Positions 9,136-19,509 of a stretch of DNA of 64,000 bases are shown here, piece by piece. The notes under the pieces are model-generated. The model was given only the letters and a program-made list of their open reading frames with translations. It ran no database searches and was not told the origin of the DNA. The translations under genes and the position numbers were made by a program. This DNA is from Kineobactrum salinum (GTDB taxonomy: Bacteria; Pseudomonadota; Gammaproteobacteria; Pseudomonadales; Halieaceae). Position 1 is the stretch's first letter; each line of letters starts with the position of its first letter. The DNA lies in assembly GCF_010669285.1 (NCBI RefSeq), contig NZ_CP048711.1:4585504-4649503 (forward strand), read 5' to 3'.

Positions 9136-10467
9136 ATGCAGGTGTCCATTGAAACGACTTCAGGCCTGGAGCGTCGTCTCACCGTCGGCGTTCCCGCCGC
9201 GCGTGTTGACAGTGAGGTCGATTCCAGGCTGCAAAAAGCCTCCAAAAACGTGCGGTTGCCTGGTTTTCGCCCCGGCAAGGTACCGATGAAAGTCATGCGC
9301 CAACGCTTTGGTGCCGGTATCCGCCAGGAGGTGCTGGGGGAGGTGATGAGCCGTTCTTTCCAGGAAGCAGTGGTGCAGGAGAAGCTGCGTCCGGCGGGGC
9401 AGCCCAGTATCGAACCCAGGAGCCTGGACGCAGGACGGGATCTGGAGTACGTCGCGACCTTTGAAGTGTTTCCGGATGTCGAAATAGCCACGATGAGTGG
9501 TTTTACGGTGACAAAACCTGTAGCCGAAGTCACCGATGCCGATATAGACAATATTATCGACGTGTTTCGAAAGCAGCAGGGCAGCTGGGAAGAAGTGGAG
9601 CGCGCTGCCGAGACCGGAGACAAGGTCAATATCGATTACAGCGGTACTCGCGATGGCGCGGAATTTGAGGGCGGCAGCGCCGAGGGTGCCGAGCTGGAAC
9701 TCGGTTCTGGCGGGATGATTCCGGGTTTTGAGGAAGGCATAGTGGGGATGCAGCCTGGCGAGGAGAAAACCCTTGAGCTGAGCTTTCCGGAGGACTATCA
9801 CAACGAGGAACTGCGCGGTGCCGCAGTCAGTTTTGCGATCAAGCTCAACAGCATCAAGGCACTGGTTCCCGCTGCGCTGGACGAGGAACTGTTCCGGCAG
9901 TACGGCGTCGAAGAAGGCGGCGAGGAACAATTTCGCAAGGAAGTGGCGGAAAACATGCGTCGTGAGCTCAACAACGCTGTTGTAAACAAGGTCAAGCAGC
10001 AGGTCATGGACGCCGTGGTTGCGGCGCACACGTCGCTGGAGGTGCCGAAGGCACTGGTGGCGCAGGAAGTGGATGCGCTGCGACAGCAAATGTTTCAGCA
10101 ATTCGGCGGCGCCGCGCCGCAGGATCTCGATCTGAAGTCACTGTTGCCGGACGACATGTTCCGGGACAATGCGGAGCGCAGGGTAAAGCTGGGGCTGATT
10201 CTGTCGGAAATGATCAACCGGCATGAGCTGAAAGCGGACCCAGCGAAGGTACGGACAGCGATTGAAGAGCTCGCTGCCACCTATCAGGATTCCGAAGAGG
10301 TTATCAACTGGTATTATGGGAACCCGGACCAACTGGCAACGGTTGAATCCAGGGTGCTGGAGGACGCGGTAGTCGACAAATTGCTCGAGGATGCCGAGGT
10401 CCGGGAACAGCCCTGCAGCTACCAGGAGGCCATCAGCCAGGCCCAGGCAGCAGCGGAGGCGGAGTGA
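9136..10467 (+). CDS. tig: Trigger factor
   Basis: A ribosome-associated chaperone and prolyl isomerase of 443 residues. The N-terminal ribosome-binding domain has the signature GFRPGKVP; the FKBP-type PPIase domain (about residues 150-245) includes GDKVNIDYSG and GSGGMIPGFEEGIVGM; the helical C-terminal domain follows. ATG 9136 gives the usual MQVSIETT start. It opens the conserved tig-clpP-clpX-lon-hupB-ppiD block. Confidence 0.97.
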   Translation: MQVSIETTSGLERRLTVGVPAARVDSEVDSRLQKASKNVRLPGFRPGKVPMKVMRQRFGAGIRQEVLGEVMSRSFQEAVVQEKLRPAGQPSIEPRSLDAGRDLEYVATFEVFPDVEIATMSGFTVTKPVAEVTDADIDNIIDVFRKQQGSWEEVERAAETGDKVNIDYSGTRDGAEFEGGSAEGAELELGSGGMIPGFEEGIVGMQPGEEKTLELSFPEDYHNEELRGAAVSFAIKLNSIKALVPAALDEELFRQYGVEEGGEEQFRKEVAENMRRELNNAVVNKVKQQVMDAVVAAHTSLEVPKALVAQEVDALRQQMFQQFGGAAPQDLDLKSLLPDDMFRDNAERRVKLGLILSEMINRHELKADPAKVRTAIEELAATYQDSEEVINWYYGNPDQLATVESRVLEDAVVDKLLEDAEVREQPCSYQEAISQAQAAAEAE

Positions 10468-10529
10468 GGAAAGCGACGCAATGACCGCGTTGTGCTTGAA
10501 CGACTAAACAGTGTAAGGAATGCCTTGAT

Positions 10530-11162
10530 ATGGCCCATGCCTCGAACAGCAGCACCATCACCAACATCGGTCTGATTCCGATGGTGGTCGAACAGACCTC
10601 CAGGGGTGAACGCTCCTACGATATCTATTCCCGGCTGCTCAAGGAACGGGTGATATTCGTGGTGGGGCCGGTGGAAGACCACATGGCAAATCTGATTGTG
10701 GCCCAGCTGCTGTTCCTGGAATCCGAAAACCCGGACAAGGACATCCACCTGTATATCAATTCCCCGGGCGGCTCGGTTACGGCAGGCATGTCTGTCTACG
10801 ATACCATGCAGTTCATCAAGCCCGATGTCAGCACCATGTGCATCGGCCAGGCGGCCTCCATGGGGGCCTTCCTGCTGGCTGGCGGCGCCAAGGGCAAGCG
10901 CTATTGCCTGCCCAATGCCCGGACCATGATTCACCAGCCCAGTGGCGGCGCCCAGGGCCAGGCCTCTGATATCGATATTCATGCCCGGGAGATACTGATC
11001 ATTCGCCGCAGGCTGAACGAACTCATGGCCGAACATACCGGTCAAAGCGTTGAGACCATCGAACGGGATACCGAACGCGACCGTTTCATGAATTCTGAGC
11101 AAAGCAGGGAATACGGTCTCGTGGACGAGGTTATCAATCGGCGTCTCGCGTCACCCAAGTAG
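10530..11162 (+). CDS. clpP: ATP-dependent Clp protease proteolytic subunit
   Basis: A 210-residue serine peptidase that forms the barrel of ClpXP. The catalytic serine S110 is in GQAASMGAF and H135 is in [17 protein letters not shown] is the substrate-binding loop. The processed N-terminal region precedes [10 protein letters not shown]. It lies 62 bp after tig and 109 bp before clpX. Confidence 0.98.
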   Translation: MAHASNSSTITNIGLIPMVVEQTSRGERSYDIYSRLLKERVIFVVGPVEDHMANLIVAQLLFLESENPDKDIHLYINSPGGSVTAGMSVYDTMQFIKPDVSTMCIGQAASMGAFLLAGGAKGKRYCLPNARTMIHQPSGGAQGQASDIDIHAREILIIRRRLNELMAEHTGQSVETIERDTERDRFMNSEQSREYGLVDEVINRRLASPK

Positions 11163-11271
11163 GCTGGATACGTTGGCGCACGCAAGTCCGCAGGACTTGC
11201 AAATCGCCGCAAAAAACATCATCTTTAAAAAAAGATGGTAGCGCAAAGCAATTCAGGGCACAGGGTAGAGC

Positions 11272-12567
11272 ATGAGCAAAGACACCTCAAAATCAGGCGA
11301 CGACGGCGGCAAGCTGCTGTACTGCTCATTTTGCGGCAAAAGCCAACATGAAGTGCGCAAGCTGATTGCCGGCCCATCGGTATTCATCTGCGATGAATGC
11401 GTTGATCTATGCAACGACATCATCCGCGAGGAAGTCCAGGAAAGCGGTAGCGACGCCAAGCGCGATCATCTGCCCACCCCGCACGAGATCAACGCGATAC
11501 TGGACGAATACGTGATTGGCCAGCAGCGGGCAAAAAAGGTGCTCGCGGTCGCGGTCTACAATCACTACAAGCGCCTGCGGCACGGCCAGTCCGGCAGCCG
11601 CGGCGATGAAGTCGAACTCGGCAAGAGCAACATTCTGCTGGTGGGGCCCACCGGTAGCGGCAAGACCCTGCTGGCGGAAACGCTGGCACGGCTGCTCGAT
11701 GTTCCCTTCACCATCGCCGATGCCACCACGCTGACGGAGGCGGGTTATGTGGGTGAGGACGTCGAGAATATCATCCAGAAATTGCTGCAGAAGTGCGATT
11801 ACGACGTCGACAAGGCCCAGGTCGGGATTGTGTATATCGACGAAATCGACAAGATTTCGCGCAAGTCGGACAATCCTTCCATTACCCGGGATGTGTCGGG
11901 TGAGGGTGTGCAGCAAGCGCTGCTGAAGCTGATCGAAGGCACTGTCGCGTCGGTGCCCCCGCAGGGGGGCCGCAAGCACCCGCAACAGGAGTTTCTGCAG
12001 GTTGATACCTCGAACATCCTGTTTATCTGTGGGGGCGCCTTCGCCGGACTCGACAAGGTGATACGCACCCGTTCTGAAAAAGGTGGCATCGGCTTCAACG
12101 CCGAGGTCAAGAGCAAGGATGAGAAACGCAATGTGGGTGAGCTTCTGTTCGAGCTCGAACCGGAAGATCTGGTCCAGTACGGGCTGATTCCCGAATTTGT
12201 CGGACGTTTGCCGGTGATCGCCACTCTTGAAGAGCTGGATATCGACGCCCTGGTCAAGATCCTGACCGAGCCGAGGAATTCCCTCACCAAACAGTACAGC
12301 AAACTGTTTGAAATGGAGGGAGTTGAAGTAGATTTTCGCGAGGACGGCTTGCGGGCCATTGCCGAGCGTGCCATGGACCGCAAAACAGGTGCTCGCGGTT
12401 TGCGTTCAATACTTGAAGGTGTTTTGCTGGACTCCATGTACAACATCCCGTCGCGGGACGACGTCAGCAAAGTGGTCATCGACGAATCCGTGATTCGGGG
12501 TGACTCCGAACCGTTGCTCGTGTACCAGAATCACGAGCCCCGGGCCGCGTCCTCGACTGAGGAGTAA
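11272..12567 (+). CDS. clpX: ATP-dependent Clp protease ATP-binding subunit ClpX
   Basis: A AAA+ unfoldase of 431 residues. The N-terminal zinc-binding domain carries C18, C21, C40, C43. Walker A is GPTGSGKT at about 125-132, Walker B is [18 protein letters not shown] and the C-terminal D2 domain follow. It recognises substrates for ClpP. It is intact and the family length matches. Confidence 0.98.
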   Translation: MSKDTSKSGDDGGKLLYCSFCGKSQHEVRKLIAGPSVFICDECVDLCNDIIREEVQESGSDAKRDHLPTPHEINAILDEYVIGQQRAKKVLAVAVYNHYKRLRHGQSGSRGDEVELGKSNILLVGPTGSGKTLLAETLARLLDVPFTIADATTLTEAGYVGEDVENIIQKLLQKCDYDVDKAQVGIVYIDEIDKISRKSDNPSITRDVSGEGVQQALLKLIEGTVASVPPQGGRKHPQQEFLQVDTSNILFICGGAFAGLDKVIRTRSEKGGIGFNAEVKSKDEKRNVGELLFELEPEDLVQYGLIPEFVGRLPVIATLEELDIDALVKILTEPRNSLTKQYSKLFEMEGVEVDFREDGLRAIAERAMDRKTGARGLRSILEGVLLDSMYNIPSRDDVSKVVIDESVIRGDSEPLLVYQNHEPRAASSTEE

Positions 12568-12617
12568 CGCCATCCGGGCGCTGCGCGGGACGCGTGTGCC
12601 AACTGTGGCGCCGGATG

Positions 12618-12645
12618 CTTGTGTTATCGGGAATCATCCCCAAAT
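12618..12645 (+). promoter_or_regulatory. Probable heat-shock (RpoH/sigma-32) promoter of lon
   Basis: CTTGTGT (12618-12624) and CCCCAAAT (12638-12645) are separated by 13 bp, close to the sigma-32 consensus CTTGAAA-N13-CCCCATNT. It lies 40 bp upstream of the lon start. lon is a known heat-shock gene in E. coli. Confidence 0.6.
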
Positions 12646-12684
12646 AGAGTCCAGGTTTGACACATCCCCAACCCGGAGATAGCT

Positions 12685-15096
12685 ATGGGTTCCTCTTCTG
12701 TTACTGAATTACCCCTGTTGCCATTGCGTGATGTCGTGGTTTACCCGCATATGGTGCTGCCACTGTTCGTGGGCCGGGAAAAGTCCGTTGAGGCACTGGA
12801 AGATGCGATGGCAGGCGGCAAGCAGGTCCTGCTGGTCGCGCAGCGCAATGCTGCCGACGACAACCCCGGGGTGGATGATATCTACCAGGTGGGTACGGTC
12901 TCGAATATTCTGCAGTTGCTGAAATTGCCCGACGGCACCATCAAGGTATTGGTGGAAGGCAGCTATCGGGCCGCAGTAGACAATGTCAACGACGAGGGCA
13001 GTTTCGCCATCGCCGGTGTGCGGGAGATCGAAGCCGAGGACATTCCCGATGCCGAGGCCGAGGGCCTGTTGCGCTCAACCGTGGGCCAGTTCGAGAAATA
13101 TGTGAACCTGAGCAAGAAAGTGCCCGCCGAAGTACTGACTTCTCTCTCCGGTATTGACGAACCTGGCCGGCTCGCGGATACGATTGCCGCGCACATGAGT
13201 GTGGACCTGGAGGAAAAACAGAAAATTCTGGAAATCTCGCCGGTGCGGCAGCGGCTCGAACACCTGATGGGCCTGATGGAGGCCGAGATCGATCTGTTCC
13301 AGGTCGAAAAGCGCATTCGCGGACGCGTCAAAAAACAGATGGAAAAGAGCCAGCGCGAGTATTACCTGAACGAGCAGATGAAGGCTATTCAGAAGGAACT
13401 CGGCGATCTTGACGAAGCTCCCAATGAACTCGATGACCTGCACACCCGCATTGAAGAAGCCAAAATGCCGGAGGAGGCACGCACCAAGGTAATGTCCGAG
13501 CTGAACAAGCTGAAGATGATGTCGCCGATGTCGGCCGAGGCTTCGGTGGTACGCAGCTACATTGACTGGATGGTGTCTGTCCCCTGGGCCAAGCGCAGCA
13601 AGGTCAAACACGATCTCAAGCGGGCTTCCACCATTCTCGATGAGGATCATTACGGTCTGGAAGAGGTGAAGGAACGCATTCTCGAATACCTGGCCGTGCA
13701 GAAGCGTGTGCGCAAGGTCAAGGGACCGGTATTGTGTCTGGTGGGCCCGCCGGGTGTCGGCAAGACCTCGCTGGGAGAGTCGCTGGCCCGCGCCACCAAC
13801 CGCAAATTTGTCCGCATGGCGCTGGGCGGGGTGCGGGACGAGGCTGAAATTCGCGGTCACCGGCGTACCTACATCGGCTCTTTGCCCGGCAAACTGCTGC
13901 AGAAAATGGCCAAGGCGGGTGTCCGGAATCCACTGTTTCTGCTCGATGAAATTGACAAGATGGGCATGGATCACCGCGGCGACCCGGCCTCGGCAATGCT
14001 CGAGGTGCTGGATCCGGAACAGAACCATGCTTTCAATGACCACTATCTCGAAGTCGATTACGACCTGTCCGATGTGATGTTCGTTTGTACCTCCAATACG
14101 ATGAACATACCGGGCCCGTTGCTGGACCGGTTGGAGGTCATCCGTATTCCGGGCTATACCGAGGACGAGAAAGTCAACATTGCAGCCCGCTACCTGATTC
14201 CGAAGCAGATCCGGCAGAACGGCTTGGGCAAGGATGAAATCCTGATCAGCGAAGGGAGCGTAATCGATGTGATTCGCTACTATACCCGCGAGGCGGGGGT
14301 ACGGTCACTGGAGCGGGAAATCGCGAAAATCTGCCGCAAGATGGTCAAGCGCTTTGCACTGGAAAAGGGCAGCGGCACCTCCGAAGTCACACCGGACATG
14401 CTTCCGGATCTGCTGGGGGTGCGCAAGTTCAACTATGGCATTGCCGAGGAAGAGAACAAGGTTGGCCAGGTCACCGGGCTCGCCTGGACCTCGGTGGGTG
14501 GCGAATTGCTGACTATCGAAGCCGTAGCGCTCGCTGGCAAGGGTCGGTACGTGAAAACTGGTTCTCTGGGCGACGTGATGCAGGAATCCATCCAGGCGGC
14601 TACTACCGTTGTCCGGAGCCGGTCGCAGATGCTCGGTATCGCAGCGTCTTATCATGAAAAACACGATGTGCACGTGCATGTCCCCGAAGGCGCCACTCCC
14701 AAGGATGGTCCCAGTGCCGGCATAGCGATGTGCACCGCGCTGGTGTCGGTGAGCACCGGGATTCCCGTGCGGGCCGATGTGGCCATGACCGGGGAGATTA
14801 CGCTGCGTGGCGAAGTGTTGCCCATCGGCGGTCTCAAGGAGAAACTGCTGGCTGCGCGGCGTGGTGGTATACGGACGGTGATCATCCCGAAGGAGAATGA
14901 ACGGGATCTGAAAGAAGTGCCGGACAATATCAAACAACACCTGGAAATTCGTCCGGTCAAATGGATTGATGAAGTTCTGGCGATTGCGCTGGAGCATATG
15001 CCGGAGCCATTGACCGATGAAGAGTTCCTGGCGCCGGCACCCGGCAGCTCCGGAGAGGGCGATCAGGGCGAAAAAAACCGGATAAATACGCATTAA
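12685..15096 (+). CDS. lon: ATP-dependent Lon protease
   Basis: A cytoplasmic protease of 803 residues that degrades misfolded and regulatory proteins. An N-terminal LON substrate-binding domain (LPLLPLRDVVVYPHM) and coiled region precede the AAA+ module with Walker A GPPGVGKTS and the REIAKICRK region. The C-terminal serine protease domain has the catalytic serine in KDGPSAG and the lysine in GGLKEKLLAARR. It ends with an acidic tail. It is preceded by an RpoH-like promoter and followed by hupB. Confidence 0.98.
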   Translation: MGSSSVTELPLLPLRDVVVYPHMVLPLFVGREKSVEALEDAMAGGKQVLLVAQRNAADDNPGVDDIYQVGTVSNILQLLKLPDGTIKVLVEGSYRAAVDNVNDEGSFAIAGVREIEAEDIPDAEAEGLLRSTVGQFEKYVNLSKKVPAEVLTSLSGIDEPGRLADTIAAHMSVDLEEKQKILEISPVRQRLEHLMGLMEAEIDLFQVEKRIRGRVKKQMEKSQREYYLNEQMKAIQKELGDLDEAPNELDDLHTRIEEAKMPEEARTKVMSELNKLKMMSPMSAEASVVRSYIDWMVSVPWAKRSKVKHDLKRASTILDEDHYGLEEVKERILEYLAVQKRVRKVKGPVLCLVGPPGVGKTSLGESLARATNRKFVRMALGGVRDEAEIRGHRRTYIGSLPGKLLQKMAKAGVRNPLFLLDEIDKMGMDHRGDPASAMLEVLDPEQNHAFNDHYLEVDYDLSDVMFVCTSNTMNIPGPLLDRLEVIRIPGYTEDEKVNIAARYLIPKQIRQNGLGKDEILISEGSVIDVIRYYTREAGVRSLEREIAKICRKMVKRFALEKGSGTSEVTPDMLPDLLGVRKFNYGIAEEENKVGQVTGLAWTSVGGELLTIEAVALAGKGRYVKTGSLGDVMQESIQAATTVVRSRSQMLGIAASYHEKHDVHVHVPEGATPKDGPSAGIAMCTALVSVSTGIPVRADVAMTGEITLRGEVLPIGGLKEKLLAARRGGIRTVIIPKENERDLKEVPDNIKQHLEIRPVKWIDEVLAIALEHMPEPLTDEEFLAPAPGSSGEGDQGEKNRINTH

Positions 15097-15110
15097 AACA
15101 GGGGTTTCAG

Positions 15111-15138
15111 TTGACCACTATCTCGGCTCTGGTATACA
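15111..15138 (+). promoter_or_regulatory. Sigma-70 promoter upstream of hupB
   Basis: TTGACC (15111-15116) and TATACA (15133-15138), with a 16-bp spacer, make the best promoter match in this gap. A GCGTC/GACGC stem (15144-15161) and a T6 run (15173-15178) follow at once, so the roughly 170-nt leader of hupB may be partly attenuated. Confidence 0.6.
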
Positions 15139-15313
15139 GTCTTGCGTCTGAATCCGGACGCTGACGGGCCGGTTTTTTCCTGGGGCAGATTCGTCGGCTG
15201 GTGCTACCGGGATGATTTTGCTGGCATCACGCCGTGGTGCCATAAACGTGTCCACAACACCAGTTTGTGGTCATTTCAACGCGATGCCGAATGACGAATT
15301 CAAGGGGATACAT

Positions 15314-15589
15314 GTGAACAAGACTGAACTTATTGATGCAATTGCTGCCGCTGCTGACCTTCCCAAAGCCTCAGCCGGACGTGCTCTCGACGCGGTAGTG
15401 GACAGTATCACTGGCGCACTCAGCAAGGGCGACCAGGTCACTCTGGTGGGTTTCGGCACCTTCGCCGTCAAACACCGTGCCGCGCGTGAGGGCCGTAATC
15501 CGCAAACGGGCCAGACCATACAGATCAAGGCCTCCAACGTTCCGGGTTTCAAGGCAGGCAAGGCATTGAAAGACGCAGTCAATTCCTGA
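15314..15589 (+). CDS. hupB: DNA-binding protein HU-beta
   Basis: A 91-residue nucleoid protein that bends DNA. It begins [18 protein letters not shown] at GTG 15314, with AAGGGG at 15302-15307 as the ribosome binding site; the longer upstream open frame is not coding. The DNA-binding arm region [20 protein letters not shown] is complete. It lies between lon and ppiD as in E. coli and Pseudomonas. Confidence 0.97.
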   Translation: MNKTELIDAIAAAADLPKASAGRALDAVVDSITGALSKGDQVTLVGFGTFAVKHRAAREGRNPQTGQTIQIKASNVPGFKAGKALKDAVNS

Positions 15590-15665
15590 TTCCTGATACA
15601 GGCAGTGCCGGCTCATTGAGATCGTCATCCACTGATCCCGCAATGTCTGAGTAACGATCGAAAGA

Positions 15666-15692
15666 AAGGCGCACTCCAGGGTGCGCTTTTTT
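15666..15692 (+). terminator. Rho-independent terminator after hupB
   Basis: GCGCAC (15669-15674) pairs with GTGCGC (15681-15686) and is followed by T6 (15687-15692). Confidence 0.85.
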
Positions 15693-15717
15693 GTTTGATA
15701 CCCACCGGATAATTCCC

Positions 15718-17604
15718 ATGCTCCAGGATTTACGTAAAAGTACCCAGGGGACCGCCGCCAAGGTCATCATCGCGGTTATCGTCCTGTCCTTCGCGCTGTT
15801 TGGTCTCGAGTCCATTCTGGTCAGTGGCGGGCGCGATACCGTCGCTGAAGTCAATGGCGAAGCCATCAGTCCGGCGGAGTTGCAGCAGGCAGTCGACACC
15901 CAGCGCCGTCAACTGATCTCGATGCTGGGCGAGGATCTCGATCCCGCAATGCTGGATGAACAGCGTTTGAGCGCGCGGGCACTGGAAGGCATCATAAACC
16001 GCAAGGTCCTGCTGCAGTCCGCTGTCGAACTTGATCTTGTCGTGTCTGAACAGGAGCTGGGCAAGGTTATCGCGGGCATGGAGCAGTTCCAGATGGACGG
16101 CCAGTTTTCGCCGGAAATGTACAAGAGCCTGCTCGCTTCGGCCGGTTATACGCCGGCCTCGTTCAAGAGGGCCTTGCGCGACGACCTGCTGGTGAACCAG
16201 CTGCGCTCCGGTCTGGCCGGCAGCGATTTTGCCACTCCTGCCGAACTGGAGTTGAACGCTCGCATCCTCGGTGAGCAGCGCGACATCCGTTATCTGACCA
16301 TTCCCTTCGCCCCCTTTCTGGAAGATGCCGGCGGCGACATTGAACAGGCCGATATCGAAGCCTATTACCGTGCCAACGAAGAACGGTTCCGCACACCCGA
16401 AACAGTAGAGCTCAATTACCTGGAGCTGACCCTGGATGATTTTCGCGAAGCCGTGGACGAAAATGCAATCGAGGAGGAGTATCAACTCGAGATCAGCAAC
16501 TACCAATACCAGAGCGAAAACAGGGTTTCTCATATCCTGCTGCAACAAAGAAGCGATGAGTCCGGCGACGAGTTTGAGGCCCGGGTGAATGAGGTCCAGC
16601 AAGCGCTGGCCGGGGGGCAGGATTTTGCAGAGGTTGCCGCTGCAATGTCGGACGATGTCGGTTCCGCGTCCAACGGCGGTGACCTTGGTTTTACTGCAGG
16701 TGATGCCTTTCCTGAAGCGATGGAAGAGGCCATCGGAGCTCTGGAGGTGAACGAGATATCCGGCCCCGTGGTGACGGAAGCCGGCACGCATATCCTGCAG
16801 GTGACGGAGCGGCGTGAGGCGGATCCGCCATCGCTGGATGAATTGCGGCCAGAGCTGGAGCGACGGCTGCAGGAGCGCGAGGCACGGGTGGCATTATTGC
16901 TGGCGGTGGAAGAGTTGCGCGATCTCGCATTCAACGCGGACAATCTGCAGCGGCCGGCCAGTGAGTTGGGATTGGAAGTCAAGCGCAGTGAACCGATCTC
17001 GCGCGACCAGGACACCGGCCCGCTCGCCTCCCCCAAGGTTATTCGCGCCGCGTTTTCGGAAGATGTGCTGGAACTGGGTCATAACAGCGAGGTGCTGGAA
17101 CTGGACAGTAATCGTTTCGTCGCCGTTCACGTGCATCGGCATAATCCTCCGGCGCTGCAGAGCCTCGACCTGGTACGCGATGAGATCGTGGCGGCGCTGA
17201 CCGAGCAACAGGCGCGGGAACAGCTGCAAAGTGCAGCTGAAGAAGCGGTCGCGGCGGTAGAGTCGGGCGAAAGTGTGGAATCCGTGGCGAAACGCCTGGA
17301 CTACGAGTGGCAGGTGGAGCTGGGCGCACAGCGCAGCAACCGGATGGTTCCGCAGCCGGTGCTACAGCGTGCCTTTCGACTCCCGGAACCGACTACCGAG
17401 CCGCTGGTCGATTATGTCATCGACGATCAGGGCAATGGCCTGGTTCTGCAGTTGCTCCGCGCCAAGCCCGGTACATTGGCCTCGTATCCTGCCGAGGAGC
17501 AGCGTGAACTGCGTCAGCGTGTCAGCAGCGAGTTTGGTGCGCTGCTGCAGGTCGAGCATCAGCAGGGCTTGCGCGCCGAGGCTGATATTTCCATACGAAA
17601 CTGA
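15718..17604 (+). CDS. ppiD: Peptidyl-prolyl isomerase / periplasmic chaperone PpiD
   Basis: An inner-membrane-anchored periplasmic folding factor of 628 residues. ATG 15718 gives the conserved MLQDLRKSTQG start, followed by one membrane segment at about residues 14-35. A SurA/PpiD N-terminal chaperone domain precedes a parvulin domain (RVSHILLQQ ... GGDLGFTAGDAFPEAME ... TEAGTHILQV). A second, divergent region follows. Length is close to E. coli PpiD (623). Confidence 0.95.
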   Translation: MLQDLRKSTQGTAAKVIIAVIVLSFALFGLESILVSGGRDTVAEVNGEAISPAELQQAVDTQRRQLISMLGEDLDPAMLDEQRLSARALEGIINRKVLLQSAVELDLVVSEQELGKVIAGMEQFQMDGQFSPEMYKSLLASAGYTPASFKRALRDDLLVNQLRSGLAGSDFATPAELELNARILGEQRDIRYLTIPFAPFLEDAGGDIEQADIEAYYRANEERFRTPETVELNYLELTLDDFREAVDENAIEEEYQLEISNYQYQSENRVSHILLQQRSDESGDEFEARVNEVQQALAGGQDFAEVAAAMSDDVGSASNGGDLGFTAGDAFPEAMEEAIGALEVNEISGPVVTEAGTHILQVTERREADPPSLDELRPELERRLQEREARVALLLAVEELRDLAFNADNLQRPASELGLEVKRSEPISRDQDTGPLASPKVIRAAFSEDVLELGHNSEVLELDSNRFVAVHVHRHNPPALQSLDLVRDEIVAALTEQQAREQLQSAAEEAVAAVESGESVESVAKRLDYEWQVELGAQRSNRMVPQPVLQRAFRLPEPTTEPLVDYVIDDQGNGLVLQLLRAKPGTLASYPAEEQRELRQRVSSEFGALLQVEHQQGLRAEADISIRN

Positions 17605-17622
17605 TTGCAACGCGAGACCATC

Positions 17623-18798
17623 ATGGCCAAAAGAATACTGACGCTCAACCAGATTTCGGTGAAGGGGCTTGAGCGCCTGCCGCGCGATAGCTATGAGATA
17701 GCCAGTGAGTTTGCACACCCCGACGCGATTCTTTTGCGCAGTCACAAACTTCAGGCTGAGGAAATCCCCGAGTCAGTGTTGGGCATTGCCCGCGCTGGTG
17801 CCGGCGTCAATAATATCCCTGTAGTTGAGTGTACCCGGCGCGGTATCCCGGTATTCAACTCTCCGGGGGCCAATGCCAATGCGGTCAAGGAACTGGTGGC
17901 GGCAGGCCTGTTGCTGGGCTCCAGGGGAATTATCGAGGGTCTGGACTACGTCGCCGGTCTGGCCGGTACCACCGACGCCAGCTGGCTCCATCAGGAGCTA
18001 GAAGCACACAAGAAACAGTTCAAGGGCAGCGAATTGCGGGGCAAGACCCTGGGCGTCGTCGGGCTTGGCGCAATCGGCTCTCTGGTGGCAGACATGGCGC
18101 TGACCATGGGTATGGAGGTGATCGGTTACGATCCCGCCCTGTCCGTCGATGCGGCCTGGCGGTTGTCCAGCCAGGTACGCAAGGCGGATACTCTGTCGGC
18201 GGTTTTCGCCCGCAGTGACTATGTTACGCTGCACTTGCCCGTACTGGATTCCACCCGCGGGCTGGTGAACAGTGAACTGCTGGGAGCGATGCGTCCCGAC
18301 GGTTGTCTGTTGAATTTCGCGCGCCAGGAAATTGTCGATCACGACGCACTGCTGGCAGCACTGGAAACAGGCCACCTGCGCAAATACATCGCCGATTTTC
18401 CCACACCCGAGCTGCTTGGGCGCAGTGATGTCATCCTTATGCCACACATCGGCGCGAGCACTGACGAAGCGGAGGAAAATTGTGCCATCATGGCTGCGGA
18501 TCAGCTGCGAGACTTCCTGGAAAACGGCAATATCCGCAATTCGGTGAACTTTCCGATGCTGCAACTGGAGCGGGCCGGCAGCTGCCGCCTGGCAATCACC
18601 AATACCAATGTTCCAAAAATTCTGGGCAGCGTCCTGGCGATTCTGGCCGAATTGAATATCAACGTACTGGACATGTTGAACAAGAGCCGCGACGAACTCG
18701 CCTACAACCTGATCGATATCGATTGCACACCTTCTGACGAGAGCCTCGCCAGAATGCGTGCCCTGACAGGCGTGATCAATGTGCGCCTGATCAGCTGA
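17623..18798 (+). CDS. serA: D-3-phosphoglycerate dehydrogenase with ACT domain
   Basis: Catalyses the first step of serine synthesis. It has 391 residues: an N-terminal substrate part with RAGAGVNNIP and NSPGANANAVKE, a Rossmann domain with VVGLGAIG, the catalytic histidine in MPHIGAST, and a C-terminal ACT domain (about 315-391) that usually binds serine for feedback control. ATG 17623 is chosen over an upstream TTG because it starts the conserved MAKRILTLNQIS. It sits 18 bp after ppiD. Confidence 0.93.
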   Translation: MAKRILTLNQISVKGLERLPRDSYEIASEFAHPDAILLRSHKLQAEEIPESVLGIARAGAGVNNIPVVECTRRGIPVFNSPGANANAVKELVAAGLLLGSRGIIEGLDYVAGLAGTTDASWLHQELEAHKKQFKGSELRGKTLGVVGLGAIGSLVADMALTMGMEVIGYDPALSVDAAWRLSSQVRKADTLSAVFARSDYVTLHLPVLDSTRGLVNSELLGAMRPDGCLLNFARQEIVDHDALLAALETGHLRKYIADFPTPELLGRSDVILMPHIGASTDEAEENCAIMAADQLRDFLENGNIRNSVNFPMLQLERAGSCRLAITNTNVPKILGSVLAILAELNINVLDMLNKSRDELAYNLIDIDCTPSDESLARMRALTGVINVRLIS

Positions 18799-18855
18799 CA
18801 TGAGAAGATAGTCGCTGTCATAATACAGCAAGGCTACCTGCCTGAGGCGATCTCC

Positions 18856-19401
18856 ATGCCCGATCAATTCGAGTCCATCCAGCAGCAGATCAAAGACAGC
18901 CGGGACTTTGACAACCCGCCGTTGCACTTGTGGCAGCCGGCGCTGTCCGGGGATATCGATATCCGGATAGCTGCCGACGGCGCCTGGTACCACGATGGCA
19001 CTGCCATTGCGCGAGAAGCCATAGTGCGCTTGTTCGCGAGTATTCTGCGGCGCGAAGATGACGGTCAGTACTATCTGGTTACACCGGCCGAAAAGTGGCG
19101 GATAAAGGTCGACTTGCACCCGCTTGTCGTCACTGAAATTGACGCGGTAGAGCAGGATGGCCAACGCATGCTGCTGGCGCGGCTCAATACCGGCAAACAG
19201 GTGCCGATCGATGCGCGGCATCCGCTGTTTCTGGAGCCGGCAGTGGGCGATGTGGCGGCGGTGAAACTGCCGCACGGACTCAGTGCGCTATTGTCCAGGG
19301 CCGCCTGGTACCGGCTGGTGGAAATCGCCGAGCGGGTGGAAGGGCGGTTGCAGGTGGCCAGTGGCGGCCAGTGGTTTGCGCTGGAGCCAGAGCCGGCCTA
19401 A
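18856..19401 (+). CDS. DUF1285 family protein
   Basis: A 181-residue protein with the DUF1285 features: a DNPPLHLWQP segment near the N-terminus, GAWYHDGTAIAREAIVRLFASIL and YYLVTPAEKWRIKV. The fold class is known structurally in the family but no activity is established. It has no signal peptide, so it is cytoplasmic. It lies convergent to the ETF-quinone oxidoreductase gene, with a hairpin between them. Confidence 0.85.
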   Translation: MPDQFESIQQQIKDSRDFDNPPLHLWQPALSGDIDIRIAADGAWYHDGTAIAREAIVRLFASILRREDDGQYYLVTPAEKWRIKVDLHPLVVTEIDAVEQDGQRMLLARLNTGKQVPIDARHPLFLEPAVGDVAAVKLPHGLSALLSRAAWYRLVEIAERVEGRLQVASGGQWFALEPEPA

Positions 19402-19417
19402 AACAACCTGATCAACA

Positions 19418-19437
19418 CCTGCCGGCGAGCCGGCAGG
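19418..19437. terminator. Hairpin between convergent genes
   Basis: A perfect 9-bp stem CCTGCCGGC/GCCGGCAGG with a 2-nt loop. There is no T-run on either side, so it is probably a weak bidirectional stop. Confidence 0.4.
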
Positions 19438-19509
19438 AAAGTGCGGAGCGCGATTGTCAGGTCGCCCGAAGTTCACGACACGGGCCGCGCTCCTGGTTAT
19501 ACCCTCATG

